Below, piece by piece: positions 35,523 to 43,700 of a stretch of 64,000 bases of DNA. The notes beneath the pieces are model-generated. The model made no database searches. It was not told the DNA's origin and saw only the letters and a list, made by a program, of their open reading frames with translations. Numbering within the stretch: the stretch's first letter is position 1; each line of letters starts with the position of its first letter. The position numbers and the translations under genes are program-made. The stretch is from CAWAVN01 sp963825075 (lineage in GTDB: Bacteria; Planctomycetota; Planctomycetia; Planctomycetales; Planctomycetaceae). Location: positions 1-64,000 of the forward strand of contig CAWGRX010000002.1 of NCBI GenBank assembly GCA_963825075.1, given 5' to 3'.

Positions 35523-36068
35523 TTATTCGGACCGGCGGCCGTGACTGTCGCTCTTCCATTTGCGGACGAGATCGTCGAGGTACACGTCCACGCTGGCTTG
35601 CCATTCCGCAGCGTGTTCCCCGGACAGAAACCGCGACTCAAACAGATGAAAGTATTGCTCGACGATGTCCCGGAGATCGACCCCAAGCTGCTCATAAATG
35701 GCTTTCACTTCGTCCGAATAGGACAGCTTGATGCCGATGAGCGAGGCGAACCCGTTCCAGGATTGCCCGCCCAGCATGCGTTCGAACCGCTTGGTGTTTT
35801 CGTGAAAGTCGCAGACGCGGCCGACAAGCGCGTCGGTCCGGACTTTCTCGAACCGCTCTTCGCTGAACTCGACCAGTTCCACGAGGATTTCTTTGGAGAT
35901 TTCTATCGCTCCGGGAAGCCGCTTGGCTCCGGCGAACGCATCCAGCCGGGACAAAATCTGTTCCAACCGGCCCATCAGTTGAAACAAGGCCCGGCTGTGC
36001 TCTGCGTCGTCCGAGGGACCCGTTCCCGCAGATTGACCGTAAACAGAACCAACATTAGAGACAGACAT
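35523..36068 (-). CDS. Hypothetical helical protein inside the chemosensory operon
   Basis: 181 residues from Met at 36068, preceded by GGAGAGG at good spacing (the open frame begins 14 codons earlier, without a site). Almost entirely helical: ALFQLMGRLEQILSRLDAF, EILVELVEFSEERFEKV, KAIYEQLGVDLRDIVEQYFH. No cysteines, no membrane segment, no family I recognise. It lies between the two REC genes, where pil/pix operons have no extra gene, so it is a candidate lineage-specific component. Confidence 0.75.
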   Translation of the reverse strand: MSVSNVGSVYGQSAGTGPSDDAEHSRALFQLMGRLEQILSRLDAFAGAKRLPGAIEISKEILVELVEFSEERFEKVRTDALVGRVCDFHENTKRFERMLGGQSWNGFASLIGIKLSYSDEVKAIYEQLGVDLRDIVEQYFHLFESRFLSGEHAAEWQASVDVYLDDLVRKWKSDSHGRRSE

Positions 36069-36181
36069 TTTTGCCTCTCCTATCCGCGGCTCACGGGGAG
36101 TCGCGTTCAAATCTTGGAGGGAAGAACTACGATTTGAAACAAGGTTTCGATCGTTAGAAAAACTGTATGGAAGAAGGAAAA

Positions 36182-37825
36182 CTAAGATTGGGCCGCGGCG
36201 ACGCCGTAATGTTCTGTGAGCTGAGTCGAGACTTTCTCGATGAGCAGATCGGGGTCGAAGGGTTTGGTGATGTAGTCGTCGCAGCCCACGAATTTGCCCC
36301 GCACCTTGTCGAACATGCCGTCTTTGCCGGAGAGCATGATGACGGGAATGTGCTTGGTCGATTCGTGCTTTTTAATCAGCTTACAGAGCTGGTAGCCGCC
36401 GAGCCGGGGCATGGTGATGTCCAGCAGGATCAATCGCGGCTTGAGTTCCGCAATGCTTTTTAGAGCCACAACGCCATCCGGGGCGGCGGCGACGGTGTAG
36501 CCGTTCTTTTCGAGCGTCATCGCCACCAGCTTGCGAACAGTGGGGCTGTCATCGACGACCAGCACGGACACGCTGCTTTCGGATTCCACGGCCGGCATCG
36601 GCGGCAGAACCGTTTCGGAAGGATCTTGTTCCGCAAGCGCTTCTTCAATTTCGGATTCCGATGCCGCTTCGACTTCGGTTGGCTCACTTTCCGTCTCGGC
36701 GTCGGAGAAATCCTGCGGATCTTGACCCGTTTCCGCAGCTTCCTCGCTGGCCGTTTCGGATCCGCCCCAGAAACTTCCAGGCGAGTTTTCTGCGGTCAAC
36801 GTCTCTTCCGGTTCGTCCGCGTCCGCATCTTCGACGAGGGACTCTTCCGTATTCGACTCTGCAATCGGTGCTCCCCAGGCTGAGGGCGAGTTGTTCTCCT
36901 CGTCCCGGCTTTCCGCTTCGGCGTTCTCTTCCCAAGAGAATCCGGTTTCGTCCGCTTCATTGATTTCATTTGTTTCGTCTGCTTCCGCTTCGGCTTCTTC
37001 CGCGAAGGAGTGTTCTTCTTCCGCGGCGAGTTGAGCTTCGTTGTGCTCGCCAAAGTCGGCATCGTTTTCAAATCCGGCTTCTTCGTCTTCCGCTTGGTTG
37101 AAAGACTCAGCGAACCATTCCGAGGTCGATTGTTGTTCGGAAGCCTCCTCAGCCTCGGCTGGCTCCGTCTCTTGTTTGGCATTGAGCGACCATTCCGCGG
37201 TATCGGTTGCAGTCGGTTCCGAGTCGGACGGAGAATCCCATTCGCCTGCAGGTTCGGGTTCGGATTCGGCATTTATTTCTGCCGCTTTGGCGAACGAATC
37301 GCGTTCGCATCCGGCTTCGTCTGGCTCTTCATCAAAGAAGGATTCACCTTCGCCGGCGAAATCGTCGGTTTTGTTCTCGTCCGAGAAGAAATTTACTTCC
37401 GCGGCCGGCTGTTCGTCGGAAAATCCTTGATCGGGATCGCCTTCCGCCGAGAAATCATCGTCATCCGATGAAGTGGGGGCTTCGCCGGTTTCGGGATCAC
37501 CGATTTCGGCGGTGTCTGGTTCGGCGGTGTCTGGTTCTCCGGTCTGGACCTCATAGTCTCCCAATTCAAAATCCGCCATCGCCTTGGCCCATTGCATCCC
37601 CAGCAGGGCGAGTTCGTGGTCGGGATTCTCGTCCAGAACCCGTTGGAGAGAGTGGATGGCGCTGGCGGGAGATTCCGCAACCCAAGCCAGCCACAGCCAG
37701 CAGTTGGGATCGCGGGGGGCCAATTCGACAGCCTGGAGCAGATGCAGGCGGGCCAAAAGTTTGTTGCCCGATTTGGCTGTCTCAATCCCGCGTTCAAGGC
37801 TATCGATGGCGTGTGTATCACCCAT
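36182..37825 (-). CDS. TPR-like helical domain, acidic linker and receiver domain (PilG-position regulator)
   Basis: 547 residues. Residues about 5-90 form TPR-like helices (ETAKSGNKLLARLHLLQAVE; DPNCWLWLAWVAESPASAI). About 95-420 is a low-complexity linker dominated by Glu, Asp, Ser, Ala, strongly acidic and probably disordered. The receiver domain at about 424-540 has VLVVDDSPTVRKLV, phospho-Asp in LILLDITMPRLGGYQL, and Lys in YITKPFDPDL. First gene of the operon. In PilG/PixG relatives an N-terminal domain is joined to REC; here a TPR-like unit and a very long acidic tether replace it. GGAT is weakly placed upstream of the start. Confidence 0.88.
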   Translation of the reverse strand: MGDTHAIDSLERGIETAKSGNKLLARLHLLQAVELAPRDPNCWLWLAWVAESPASAIHSLQRVLDENPDHELALLGMQWAKAMADFELGDYEVQTGEPDTAEPDTAEIGDPETGEAPTSSDDDDFSAEGDPDQGFSDEQPAAEVNFFSDENKTDDFAGEGESFFDEEPDEAGCERDSFAKAAEINAESEPEPAGEWDSPSDSEPTATDTAEWSLNAKQETEPAEAEEASEQQSTSEWFAESFNQAEDEEAGFENDADFGEHNEAQLAAEEEHSFAEEAEAEADETNEINEADETGFSWEENAEAESRDEENNSPSAWGAPIAESNTEESLVEDADADEPEETLTAENSPGSFWGGSETASEEAAETGQDPQDFSDAETESEPTEVEAASESEIEEALAEQDPSETVLPPMPAVESESSVSVLVVDDSPTVRKLVAMTLEKNGYTVAAAPDGVVALKSIAELKPRLILLDITMPRLGGYQLCKLIKKHESTKHIPVIMLSGKDGMFDKVRGKFVGCDDYITKPFDPDLLIEKVSTQLTEHYGVAAAQS

Positions 37826-38161
37826 GATTCGTAGATCCTCAGGCAGAAACGAGTGTAATCGAAGGGAAGAAGCCTGTTAGGCTAGGGCTAGGCTTCGCTC
37901 CATGAAGGGGAAATCAGTTCCTTCCACAGAAAGTTAGGTCGGAAACCGCGAGACACAAATGAAAAACCTGACGAGTTTGGGAGTTTTGTGGAAAACGTAA
38001 CGGTCTGTTGCATTTTTGCGACCCAGACAGACGGCCTGGGGATTCCCCGGCCTGAACTGAGGCAGAATCACGAGGCAAAAAATGAAAATCGGCGCAGCCC
38101 GAACGCCGGCATGGACTTGCGCGACCGGTCGTCTATGGACTGTTCGAGAAAAACTGACCGA

Positions 38162-38240
38162 TCATCAGCCGGAACGCACTAGCGTGTCCGGTTGTCGCAC
38201 GAACCGGGGTTAGCACGGGTTAGCGCCCAGCGGCTGATGA
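38162..38240. repeat. Interspersed palindromic repeat, family A copy 3
   Basis: TCATCAGCCGGAACGCACTA ... TTAGCGCCCAGCGGCTGATGA. The flanking GTTCGAGAAAAACTGACCGA is echoed, inverted, beside copy 4 (CAGTTTTTCCTCGAAC at 40511-40526), so the unit may be larger than the palindrome. Confidence 0.75.
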
Positions 38241-38250
38241 AACCTCGAAC

Positions 38251-38292
38251 AAAAAAAGCCGGACGCAGGAAAAAGCATTTCCCCGCGCCCGG
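38251..38292 (-). terminator. Intrinsic terminator of the 51-residue gene
   Basis: On the minus strand: CCGGGCGCGGGGAAA paired with TTTTTCCTGCGTCCGG (with G-U pairs), loop TGC, followed by CTTTTTTTG. It begins 25 bases after the stop codon at 38317. This supports the small gene, and would also end transcription coming from the M16 peptidase gene. Confidence 0.85.
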
Positions 38293-38316
38293 TTGTGACC
38301 CGCTGACTCGTCTCTG

Positions 38317-38472
38317 TTATTTCTTCACGAATTTGTCGATGCCTTCTTCACGCCAGACCTTCAAGGTCCGGCTGTCCTTGCTGTCGATTTTCACCCCGAT
38401 AGCGTTTACGGGATGATCGTATTTCCTTTGGACTTCAATCCAATTCTTTTTGACGTGTTCGGGCACGCTCAT
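38317..38472 (-). CDS. 51-residue small protein
   Basis: Translation begins MSVPEHVKKNWIEVQRKYDH, passes through VNAIGVKIDSKDSRTLKVWR and ends EEGIDKFVKK, 51 residues. Support: a GAGGTG ribosome binding site four bases before the ATG, an intact stop, and a strong terminator 25 bases downstream. It lies 51 bases after the M16 peptidase stop, same strand. Charged (9 Lys, 3 Glu in the last half), no signal or membrane segment. Function unknown; I do not recognise a family. Confidence 0.72.
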   Translation of the reverse strand: MSVPEHVKKNWIEVQRKYDHPVNAIGVKIDSKDSRTLKVWREEGIDKFVKK

Positions 38473-38522
38473 GGGTCACCTCGTGATTTTGATATTGGGA
38501 ATGGAGAGTGGTGGTTGGTTGC

Positions 38523-39833
38523 TCAGTAAACGAACTCCACGGCCCTAGGTTGGAATTGATCCACCAACTCGCGAACCGCAAGTTCCGTATCAACAGGGAG
38601 AGCCGCCGGCCCGAGAATGGCAACTCCCACGTGGGATAACGCGGGGAGGATCTGCTCTTCCGCGTAATCTCTTAAACGGTGAAAATCGATGCGATCGATC
38701 GCATCCAAAATCACGTGATCGGCAATCCGCCGGCCGAAGTAGAGTTCCTGTGTCAAAATCCGGCTCATACGGGTGTGGAGGCATTCCGAGGCCAACAGAT
38801 GCTGGCCGCGAATTTGCATCTTGGCTTTCCAGAGTTCTTCCGCGTCCACCGGCTGATCGAACGAGGCCAGCCGATAGAGTTCCAAGAGGATCAGACTTAA
38901 GACTTGGAGCAGTTGTTCGGGGTTCGTGCTGCCTTCGACGACCAACATTCCCGCATCGCGGTAGGCGTGGACTTCGGATTGAATGTGATATACCAGGCCG
39001 CGTTCTTCCCGGAGGCTGTAAAACAAGCGGGAACTCATTCCCCCGCCGAGCAGGCAGTTGAGCAAGTGCAGCAGATAGCGATTTTCGTTGGTGTAGTTGC
39101 CCGCGGGAATCCCCAGGGCAAAATACGCTTGCGAGACAGAGGCCTGATCGATCGCGACGCCGCTGTGGGCTTCGCAGGGTTCGGGCGCGCGGGGGATCGA
39201 AGTGCCCAGCATCCGCCAGAAGGCGTCCTGCGTCTGGGCGGCAAAATGGTCGTGATCGATTTTTCCCGAAGCCGCGATGAGGATGCGGTCGGGCAGATAA
39301 TGGTTGTTCGTGAAATATATCACGTCTTCCCGCGTGAAACCCTGCACGGAGTCCCGCGTGCCCAGGATGGATCGGCCGAGTGAAACGTGCGGCCAGATTT
39401 GCTGTTTGAGCAGGGCGTGAACCCGGTCGTAGGGATTGTCGCAGGCGTTGTCGATCTCGTGGAGAATCGCCTGCTTTTCCCGTTCGAGATTGTCTTCCGG
39501 AAACGTCGAGTTGAGCAGAATGTCGCCCAACAGATCGAGCGCATAAGGGCAATAGTCCGCCAGCACGTTCGCATAAAAACAGGTATAATCCCGCCCCGTG
39601 AAAGCGCCCATCTGGCCGCCGGCCACGTCCATTAGCCGGGAGATGGCGACGGCGTCCCGGTTGCTCGTGCCTTGGAAAAACGCATGTTCGGTGAAGTGGG
39701 CCAGTCCCCGCTTGTCCGCCGGGTCGTCCCGCGGACCGGCATCGATGAGCACCCCGATCGAAACGGACTCCGATGCCGGCACGCTTTCCGTGGCGATGCG
39801 GATTCCATTATTGAGTTCGATGCGCTGGGACAT
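38523..39833 (-). CDS. M16-family zinc metallopeptidase (processing-peptidase-like)
   Basis: 436 residues from Met at 39833. Inverted zinc motif HFTEH (His46, Glu49, His50) and the downstream NLEREKQAILHEID region that provides the third ligand Glu. C-terminal M16 half with LLGGGMSSRLFYSLREERGL. Length is that of a one-unit M16B peptidase. Such proteins cleave peptides, or pair with an inactive partner; no partner gene is here. No signal peptide, so probably cytoplasmic. The last residues are EFVY. Confidence 0.92.
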   Translation of the reverse strand: MSQRIELNNGIRIATESVPASESVSIGVLIDAGPRDDPADKRGLAHFTEHAFFQGTSNRDAVAISRLMDVAGGQMGAFTGRDYTCFYANVLADYCPYALDLLGDILLNSTFPEDNLEREKQAILHEIDNACDNPYDRVHALLKQQIWPHVSLGRSILGTRDSVQGFTREDVIYFTNNHYLPDRILIAASGKIDHDHFAAQTQDAFWRMLGTSIPRAPEPCEAHSGVAIDQASVSQAYFALGIPAGNYTNENRYLLHLLNCLLGGGMSSRLFYSLREERGLVYHIQSEVHAYRDAGMLVVEGSTNPEQLLQVLSLILLELYRLASFDQPVDAEELWKAKMQIRGQHLLASECLHTRMSRILTQELYFGRRIADHVILDAIDRIDFHRLRDYAEEQILPALSHVGVAILGPAALPVDTELAVRELVDQFQPRAVEFVY

Positions 39834-40025
39834 CAGGCCTTCCCATCCCTCTTTGCGAAAAATATCGTGACGCAAAAAAAGCCTAGGTCACAAACCCGCC
39901 AGCTTCTCAGGAAAACCCCAATCGGAATCCTGGCACGAGGAAACCTTGCGCGGTTTTAGCGGTTGTAAGGGCGGAATCTCCCCTTGCTCCGTTCCAATGG
40001 CGCACGGTGTTGCTACGATTGATCA

Positions 40026-40370
40026 ATGAATGATGGACTTGAGGTCGCCGGCGAATTGCTCCGCACTCTCGATCGGATCGAATACTACCGCGCATTCCCC
40101 GGCGGCGCGATCTGGCGCGACATGCCTGAGATGTCCGCCGTGGGGTCGTCCGAGGTGATTGCCATTGAACCCTGTCTCGAAATCCAACCCGCTCCTGACC
40201 GTATCGTCACCGGCACGTTTCAGCACGCCGCAGGGGGGGGTGAGCGCTTCATAATTGCCCGACTTCGCGCGTCGTTTATTCTGGGAGAGTTTCCTGGGAT
40301 TTCGAATGCGGGGGGTGTGGTATGGCGGGTGGTCGACGGGCGGATGGGGAGCGGTATTGGCCGAGCGTGA
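40026..40370 (+). CDS. Possible small hypothetical protein
   Basis: 114 residues (MNDGLEVAGELLRTLDRIEY...). GC-rich third positions are in line with a coding frame, and there is no better frame. No recognised family, no signal peptide, no clear ribosome binding site. A run of seven G at about 40231-40237 could hide a frame break. The gene is divergent from the M16 peptidase gene. Confidence 0.4.
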   Translation: MNDGLEVAGELLRTLDRIEYYRAFPGGAIWRDMPEMSAVGSSEVIAIEPCLEIQPAPDRIVTGTFQHAAGGGERFIIARLRASFILGEFPGISNAGGVVWRVVDGRMGSGIGRA

Positions 40371-40440
40371 TTGAACGACAGCAGGCGACAACCTCGGAGC
40401 GAACGGCGACTTAGGATCACTCGATCAATAATTGTCGCAT

Positions 40441-40508
40441 TTATTAGCCGCCGGGCGCTAACCCGGATCACGGAGATAAGCGGACGCTAGCGCGTTCCGG
40501 TTGATAAT
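40441..40508. repeat. Interspersed palindromic repeat, family A copy 4 (degenerate ends)
   Basis: Inverted orientation to copy 3: TATTAGCCGCCGGGCGCTAA ... CGGACGCTAGCGCGTTCCGG followed by TTGATAAT. Confidence 0.65.
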
Positions 40509-40575
40509 GGGACAGTTTTTCCTCGAACGGTCCTTACGCTCCGCGCTACCTTCGCGGAGCGATCGGCGACTTTCT

Positions 40576-40620
40576 AAACCGGCGGGGAGAGCTTGCTTTC
40601 TCCTCGCCGGTTTTGCGTTT
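40576..40620 (+). terminator. Terminator-like hairpin
   Basis: AAACCGGCGGGGAGA (40576-40590) with TCTCCTCGCCGGTTT (40599-40613), one mismatch, 8-base loop, followed by TTTTGCGTTTTT. No certain gene immediately upstream. Confidence 0.5.
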
Positions 40621-40750
40621 TTCGTACCTTGTGCGGCTTGGCGGGAATTCACTCATCAACGAATCCCGAAATGTTGTCAATCAGGCAGGCTCTTGGTATG
40701 GTATGGGAGTAGAATTTCGGTTTCCCATTTCCCTTCAGAGGAGAATTGCC

Positions 40751-41292
40751 ATGAAGATGCTCCCTTCGACGATGTTCGCCGCCTGTTTGATGTTGTTCGC
40801 GATCCCGCAAGTCCAAGCCGAGACGGTGACCATCAAGAAATCTCACATTTGCTGCCGGGCAATGCGAGAAAGCGGTGAAAAAGGCCTTGGACAAAGTCGA
40901 AAGGCGTTTCCAACGCCAAGGCCGACAAAGGCTCCAAGACGATCACCTTCGACGCCACCAATGAAGCCGCCGCCAAAAAAGGCATCGCCGCCATCGCCAA
41001 AGCGGGCTTCCACGGCACGGCCGAAATATCGGTGATAAAGCCCTCGCATTTCCCAAGGTGAACGCGAAGGAAGGCGCCACCGCCAATAAAATCACCTTTA
41101 CCGGGGTGCATCTCTGCTGCGGTGGATTGCCTCAAAGGGGTGAAATCCGCGCTGGGAGATGTGAAGAACGTGAAATCCGTCGTCGCCGACAAAAAGACCA
41201 AAACCGTCACGCTCACGGGCGAAGGCATTGACATCATCGCAGCCGCCAAAGCCTTTAACGAAGGCGGGTTCCACGGCAACGTGAAAAAGTAA
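40751..41292 (+). pseudogene. Secreted protein with two heavy-metal-associated-like domains, broken by four indels
   Basis: ATG at 40751 with AGAGGAG upstream; signal peptide MKMLPSTMFAACLMLF...QAE. As read, the frame stops early. Removing a C near 40856 and an A near 40901, adding one base near 41030 and removing a T near 41126 restores a protein of about 180 residues with two similar halves: HICCGQCEKAVKKALDKVEG...AGFHG and HLCCGGCLKGVKSALGDVKN...GGFHGNVKK. Each half has the HMA-like fold with CCxxC where CxxC usually is. It should bind a soft metal such as copper or mercury outside the cytoplasm. The indels are of both signs. It could be sequence error or true decay. Confidence 0.7.
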
Positions 41293-41409
41293 ATCACCCT
41301 CCAAAAAACAAGCGGCCGTTTGCTCCGTGAATGAAGCGCTCAAATCGCGGGGCAAATCGGCGGCTTTCTTCCCTCCCGTCAACCTTCCCGCTAGAAATTG
41401 GTTTGCCTC

Positions 41410-43527
41410 ATGCGTGCCGCCTGTCTTGTTTTCTCCGCCTTGTTCGGTTTTGTTTGCCTGTTTCAGCACCCCAATACCGCGTGGTCGCAGACCGATCCCT
41501 CGGCCCTGTCCGGTTTGGTGATCGACGACACAAAGGCCACGCTTAAGGGCGAGTGGAAATCCAGCACCGCGACCAAGCCTTATCTGGGCGAGTCGTACCG
41601 GCACGACCTGATGGAAGGCAAGGGTGAAAAATCCGCCGAGTTCACCTTTGAGGTGAAAGAAACCGGCGAGTATGAACTGCTCATCGCTTACACGCCCGGC
41701 GGCAACCGCGCGAGTGCCGTGCCCGTCACGGTGGAATCCGCCGACGGCGTGAAAATGATGACGCTCGATCAAACCCGGCCGCCGGCCTTGAAATCGGGCT
41801 TTGAGCCGGTGGGAACCTTCCAATTTGAAAAAGGGGCGTCCGGCCGCGTGCTGATCGAAACCAAGGGCACCAAGGCGCATGTGATCGTGGACGGCATTCG
41901 CTTGTTGACCAAACCCCAACTCGCCGAGGCCCGCAAGACAGAAAAAGCGCCGCCGAAAAAAGTCGTCGCAAAAAAAGAGAAGAAGCCCGAACCGCCCAAG
42001 CCCGTCGCTCCCACGTTCACCCGCAAGCCCATCGCCAAGACGCCGGCTTCCATCACTGCCGCCCAAGTCGATGCCTTGTTCGCGGAGCATTCCGGCCAAG
42101 CCGGACCTGCGCCGCTCGTGGACGACATCCAGTTTCTCCGGCGGGTCTCGCTCGATTTGCTGGGCCGGCAACCTTCACTGGAAGAATTTCGGTTGTACCT
42201 CAAAGATCAAGATCCGGACCGCCGGCAGCACGCGGTGGACCGGTTGTTGGCTTCGCCCGACTTCGGCAAGAACTGGGGCAACTTCTGGAGCGACGTCATC
42301 GGCTCCCGCCAGGCAGAACCGCAGCTCACGTTTTTGAACTACGAACCCTTCCGCGCCTGGCTTGCCGAAGAATTCAACGCGGGCAAAGGTTGGGATGAGA
42401 TGGTCTTTCAAATGTTAACGGCGGTCGGCACCGTGGGCGAATATCCCCAAGGGACGTTTGTCGGTTTTCATCAAGGGGAACCCAACAAGCTCGCGGGCGA
42501 AACGACGCGGGTGTTTTTGAGCGTCAAAATCGCCTGTGCCCAATGCCACGATCATCCCTTCATCGACATGCCCCAGGAAACCTTCCACGGGTTCGCGGCG
42601 TTCTTCGCGCGGACGAAAGTCAAGCTGCCCTGGAACGACAGCAACGGCATCGAGATTTCCTCGAGCGACAAAGGCGAGCACCGCATGCCCGGCAGCAAGG
42701 ACATGCTGGCTCCCGCGATGTTGGGTACCCACAAGCAGGAACTGGGCCTCAGCGATCTGGACCGCCGGGAACGGTTGGCGAATTGGGTCGTCAGCGGCGA
42801 CAACCCCTACTTCGCGCGGGCCTTCGTGAATCATATCTGGGCCAGGCTGATGGGACGGGGCTTTTACGATCCCGTCGATGACATGGGCGAAATGGCCGAT
42901 GCCAAGCTCACCGAACTCCACGATGCGCTGGCCGAGCATTTCATCGCGTCGGGCTTTAATGCCAAGGCGTTGTTCCGGGTGATCGTCAATAGTCGGGTTT
43001 ATCAGCAAACCGAGCGCAAGGTGCCGGATTCGAAGGTGCCCTTCACCGGAGCCGTGCCCAAGAAGCTCCGGGGGGATGAGGTTTTCGATTCCCTGGCGAC
43101 GGCCATCGGCCTTCCCAACAAAGAGGGCGAGCCGGAAAAAGCCACTTCCGCGACCCGCTTTCCGCCGCCGCCGAAGAGCACGCGAGATCTGGTGAACGAA
43201 GCCTTCGGCTACGATCCTTCGTTTCAGGATTCGCTCATCAACCGCACGATGAAGCAAGCCATGCTGATGATGAACAACGATCAAATCCTGAAGCAAATCG
43301 AAGCCGACGCCGACAGCGAGACGATGCTCGCCAAACTCCTCAAATCGGAACCGGACGATAGCACCGTGCTGGATGTGCTTTTTGCCCGCGTCCTTGCCCG
43401 CCGGCCCACTGACCGCGAACGGGCGATCATTGAACAGCATCTCAAAGCCGTCAGCGACCGCGACCAAGCCTTCGAGGACATTCTTTGGAGCCTGGTCAAC
43501 AGCGCGGAGTTCACCACCCGGAATTGA
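41410..43527 (+). CDS. Secreted DUF1549/DUF1553 protein with N-terminal golvesin/xanthan-lyase-like domain
   Basis: 705 residues from ATG at 41410 (a TTG four codons earlier lies in the same frame). Signal peptide to about residue 27. About 30-160 resembles a golvesin C-terminal/xanthan-lyase carbohydrate-binding beta domain (FEVKETGEYELLIAY; FEPVGTFQFEKGASGRVLIE). After a Lys/Pro linker (about 170-210) comes DUF1549 (about 215-430): LRRVSLDLLGRQPSLEEF, and KIACAQCHDHPF, the CxxCH that looks like a haem site. DUF1553 follows (about 460-700): NHIWARLMGRGFYDPVDDMG, RPTDRERAIIE. The usual N-terminal planctomycete cytochrome c domain is missing. Role: probable polysaccharide-associated redox exoprotein; details are unknown for the family. 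Confidence 0.85.
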   Translation: MRAACLVFSALFGFVCLFQHPNTAWSQTDPSALSGLVIDDTKATLKGEWKSSTATKPYLGESYRHDLMEGKGEKSAEFTFEVKETGEYELLIAYTPGGNRASAVPVTVESADGVKMMTLDQTRPPALKSGFEPVGTFQFEKGASGRVLIETKGTKAHVIVDGIRLLTKPQLAEARKTEKAPPKKVVAKKEKKPEPPKPVAPTFTRKPIAKTPASITAAQVDALFAEHSGQAGPAPLVDDIQFLRRVSLDLLGRQPSLEEFRLYLKDQDPDRRQHAVDRLLASPDFGKNWGNFWSDVIGSRQAEPQLTFLNYEPFRAWLAEEFNAGKGWDEMVFQMLTAVGTVGEYPQGTFVGFHQGEPNKLAGETTRVFLSVKIACAQCHDHPFIDMPQETFHGFAAFFARTKVKLPWNDSNGIEISSSDKGEHRMPGSKDMLAPAMLGTHKQELGLSDLDRRERLANWVVSGDNPYFARAFVNHIWARLMGRGFYDPVDDMGEMADAKLTELHDALAEHFIASGFNAKALFRVIVNSRVYQQTERKVPDSKVPFTGAVPKKLRGDEVFDSLATAIGLPNKEGEPEKATSATRFPPPPKSTRDLVNEAFGYDPSFQDSLINRTMKQAMLMMNNDQILKQIEADADSETMLAKLLKSEPDDSTVLDVLFARVLARRPTDRERAIIEQHLKAVSDRDQAFEDILWSLVNSAEFTTRN

Positions 43528-43546
43528 AACTGAGCGGAACGGCGTT

Positions 43547-43594
43547 AGCCGCCGGTCCTTTCAATGCAAATTCGATATTTCAAGACCGGCGGCT
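43547..43594. repeat. Stem-loop after DUF1549/1553 gene
   Basis: AGCCGCCGGTC (43547-43557) inverted at 43584-43594, loop 26 bases. No U-run, so I would not call it a terminator with certainty. Confidence 0.55.
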
Positions 43595-43700
43595 CGCCAC
43601 CCAGAGGGTACCCGGCCGCTCACAATGAACAATCCCTCGCGATTTTCACCGCGGCGACTTGGAAGAAGACGGCGAAGACGATCGAGATGGATAGAAAGCC

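Larger units (their letters stand above)
37826..38316. other. Intergenic region with a family A repeat and a terminator
   Basis: Upstream of the first chemosensory gene. No convincing gene. It should contain the operon promoter on the minus strand, but I cannot point to a clear box. The right part contains repeat A copy 3 and the terminator of the small gene. Confidence 0.5.
40371..40750. other. Gene-free stretch with repeat A and a hairpin
   Basis: Holds family A copy 4, a terminator-like hairpin and, in the last about 100 bases, the presumed promoter of the heavy-metal-domain gene. Nothing coding is visible. Confidence 0.5.

Noticed and set aside
40023..40391. Minus-strand 122-codon frame opposite the 114-residue gene
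   Set aside because: Proline- and Arg-rich translation without motif; the plus-strand frame has the better codon pattern, though neither is certain.
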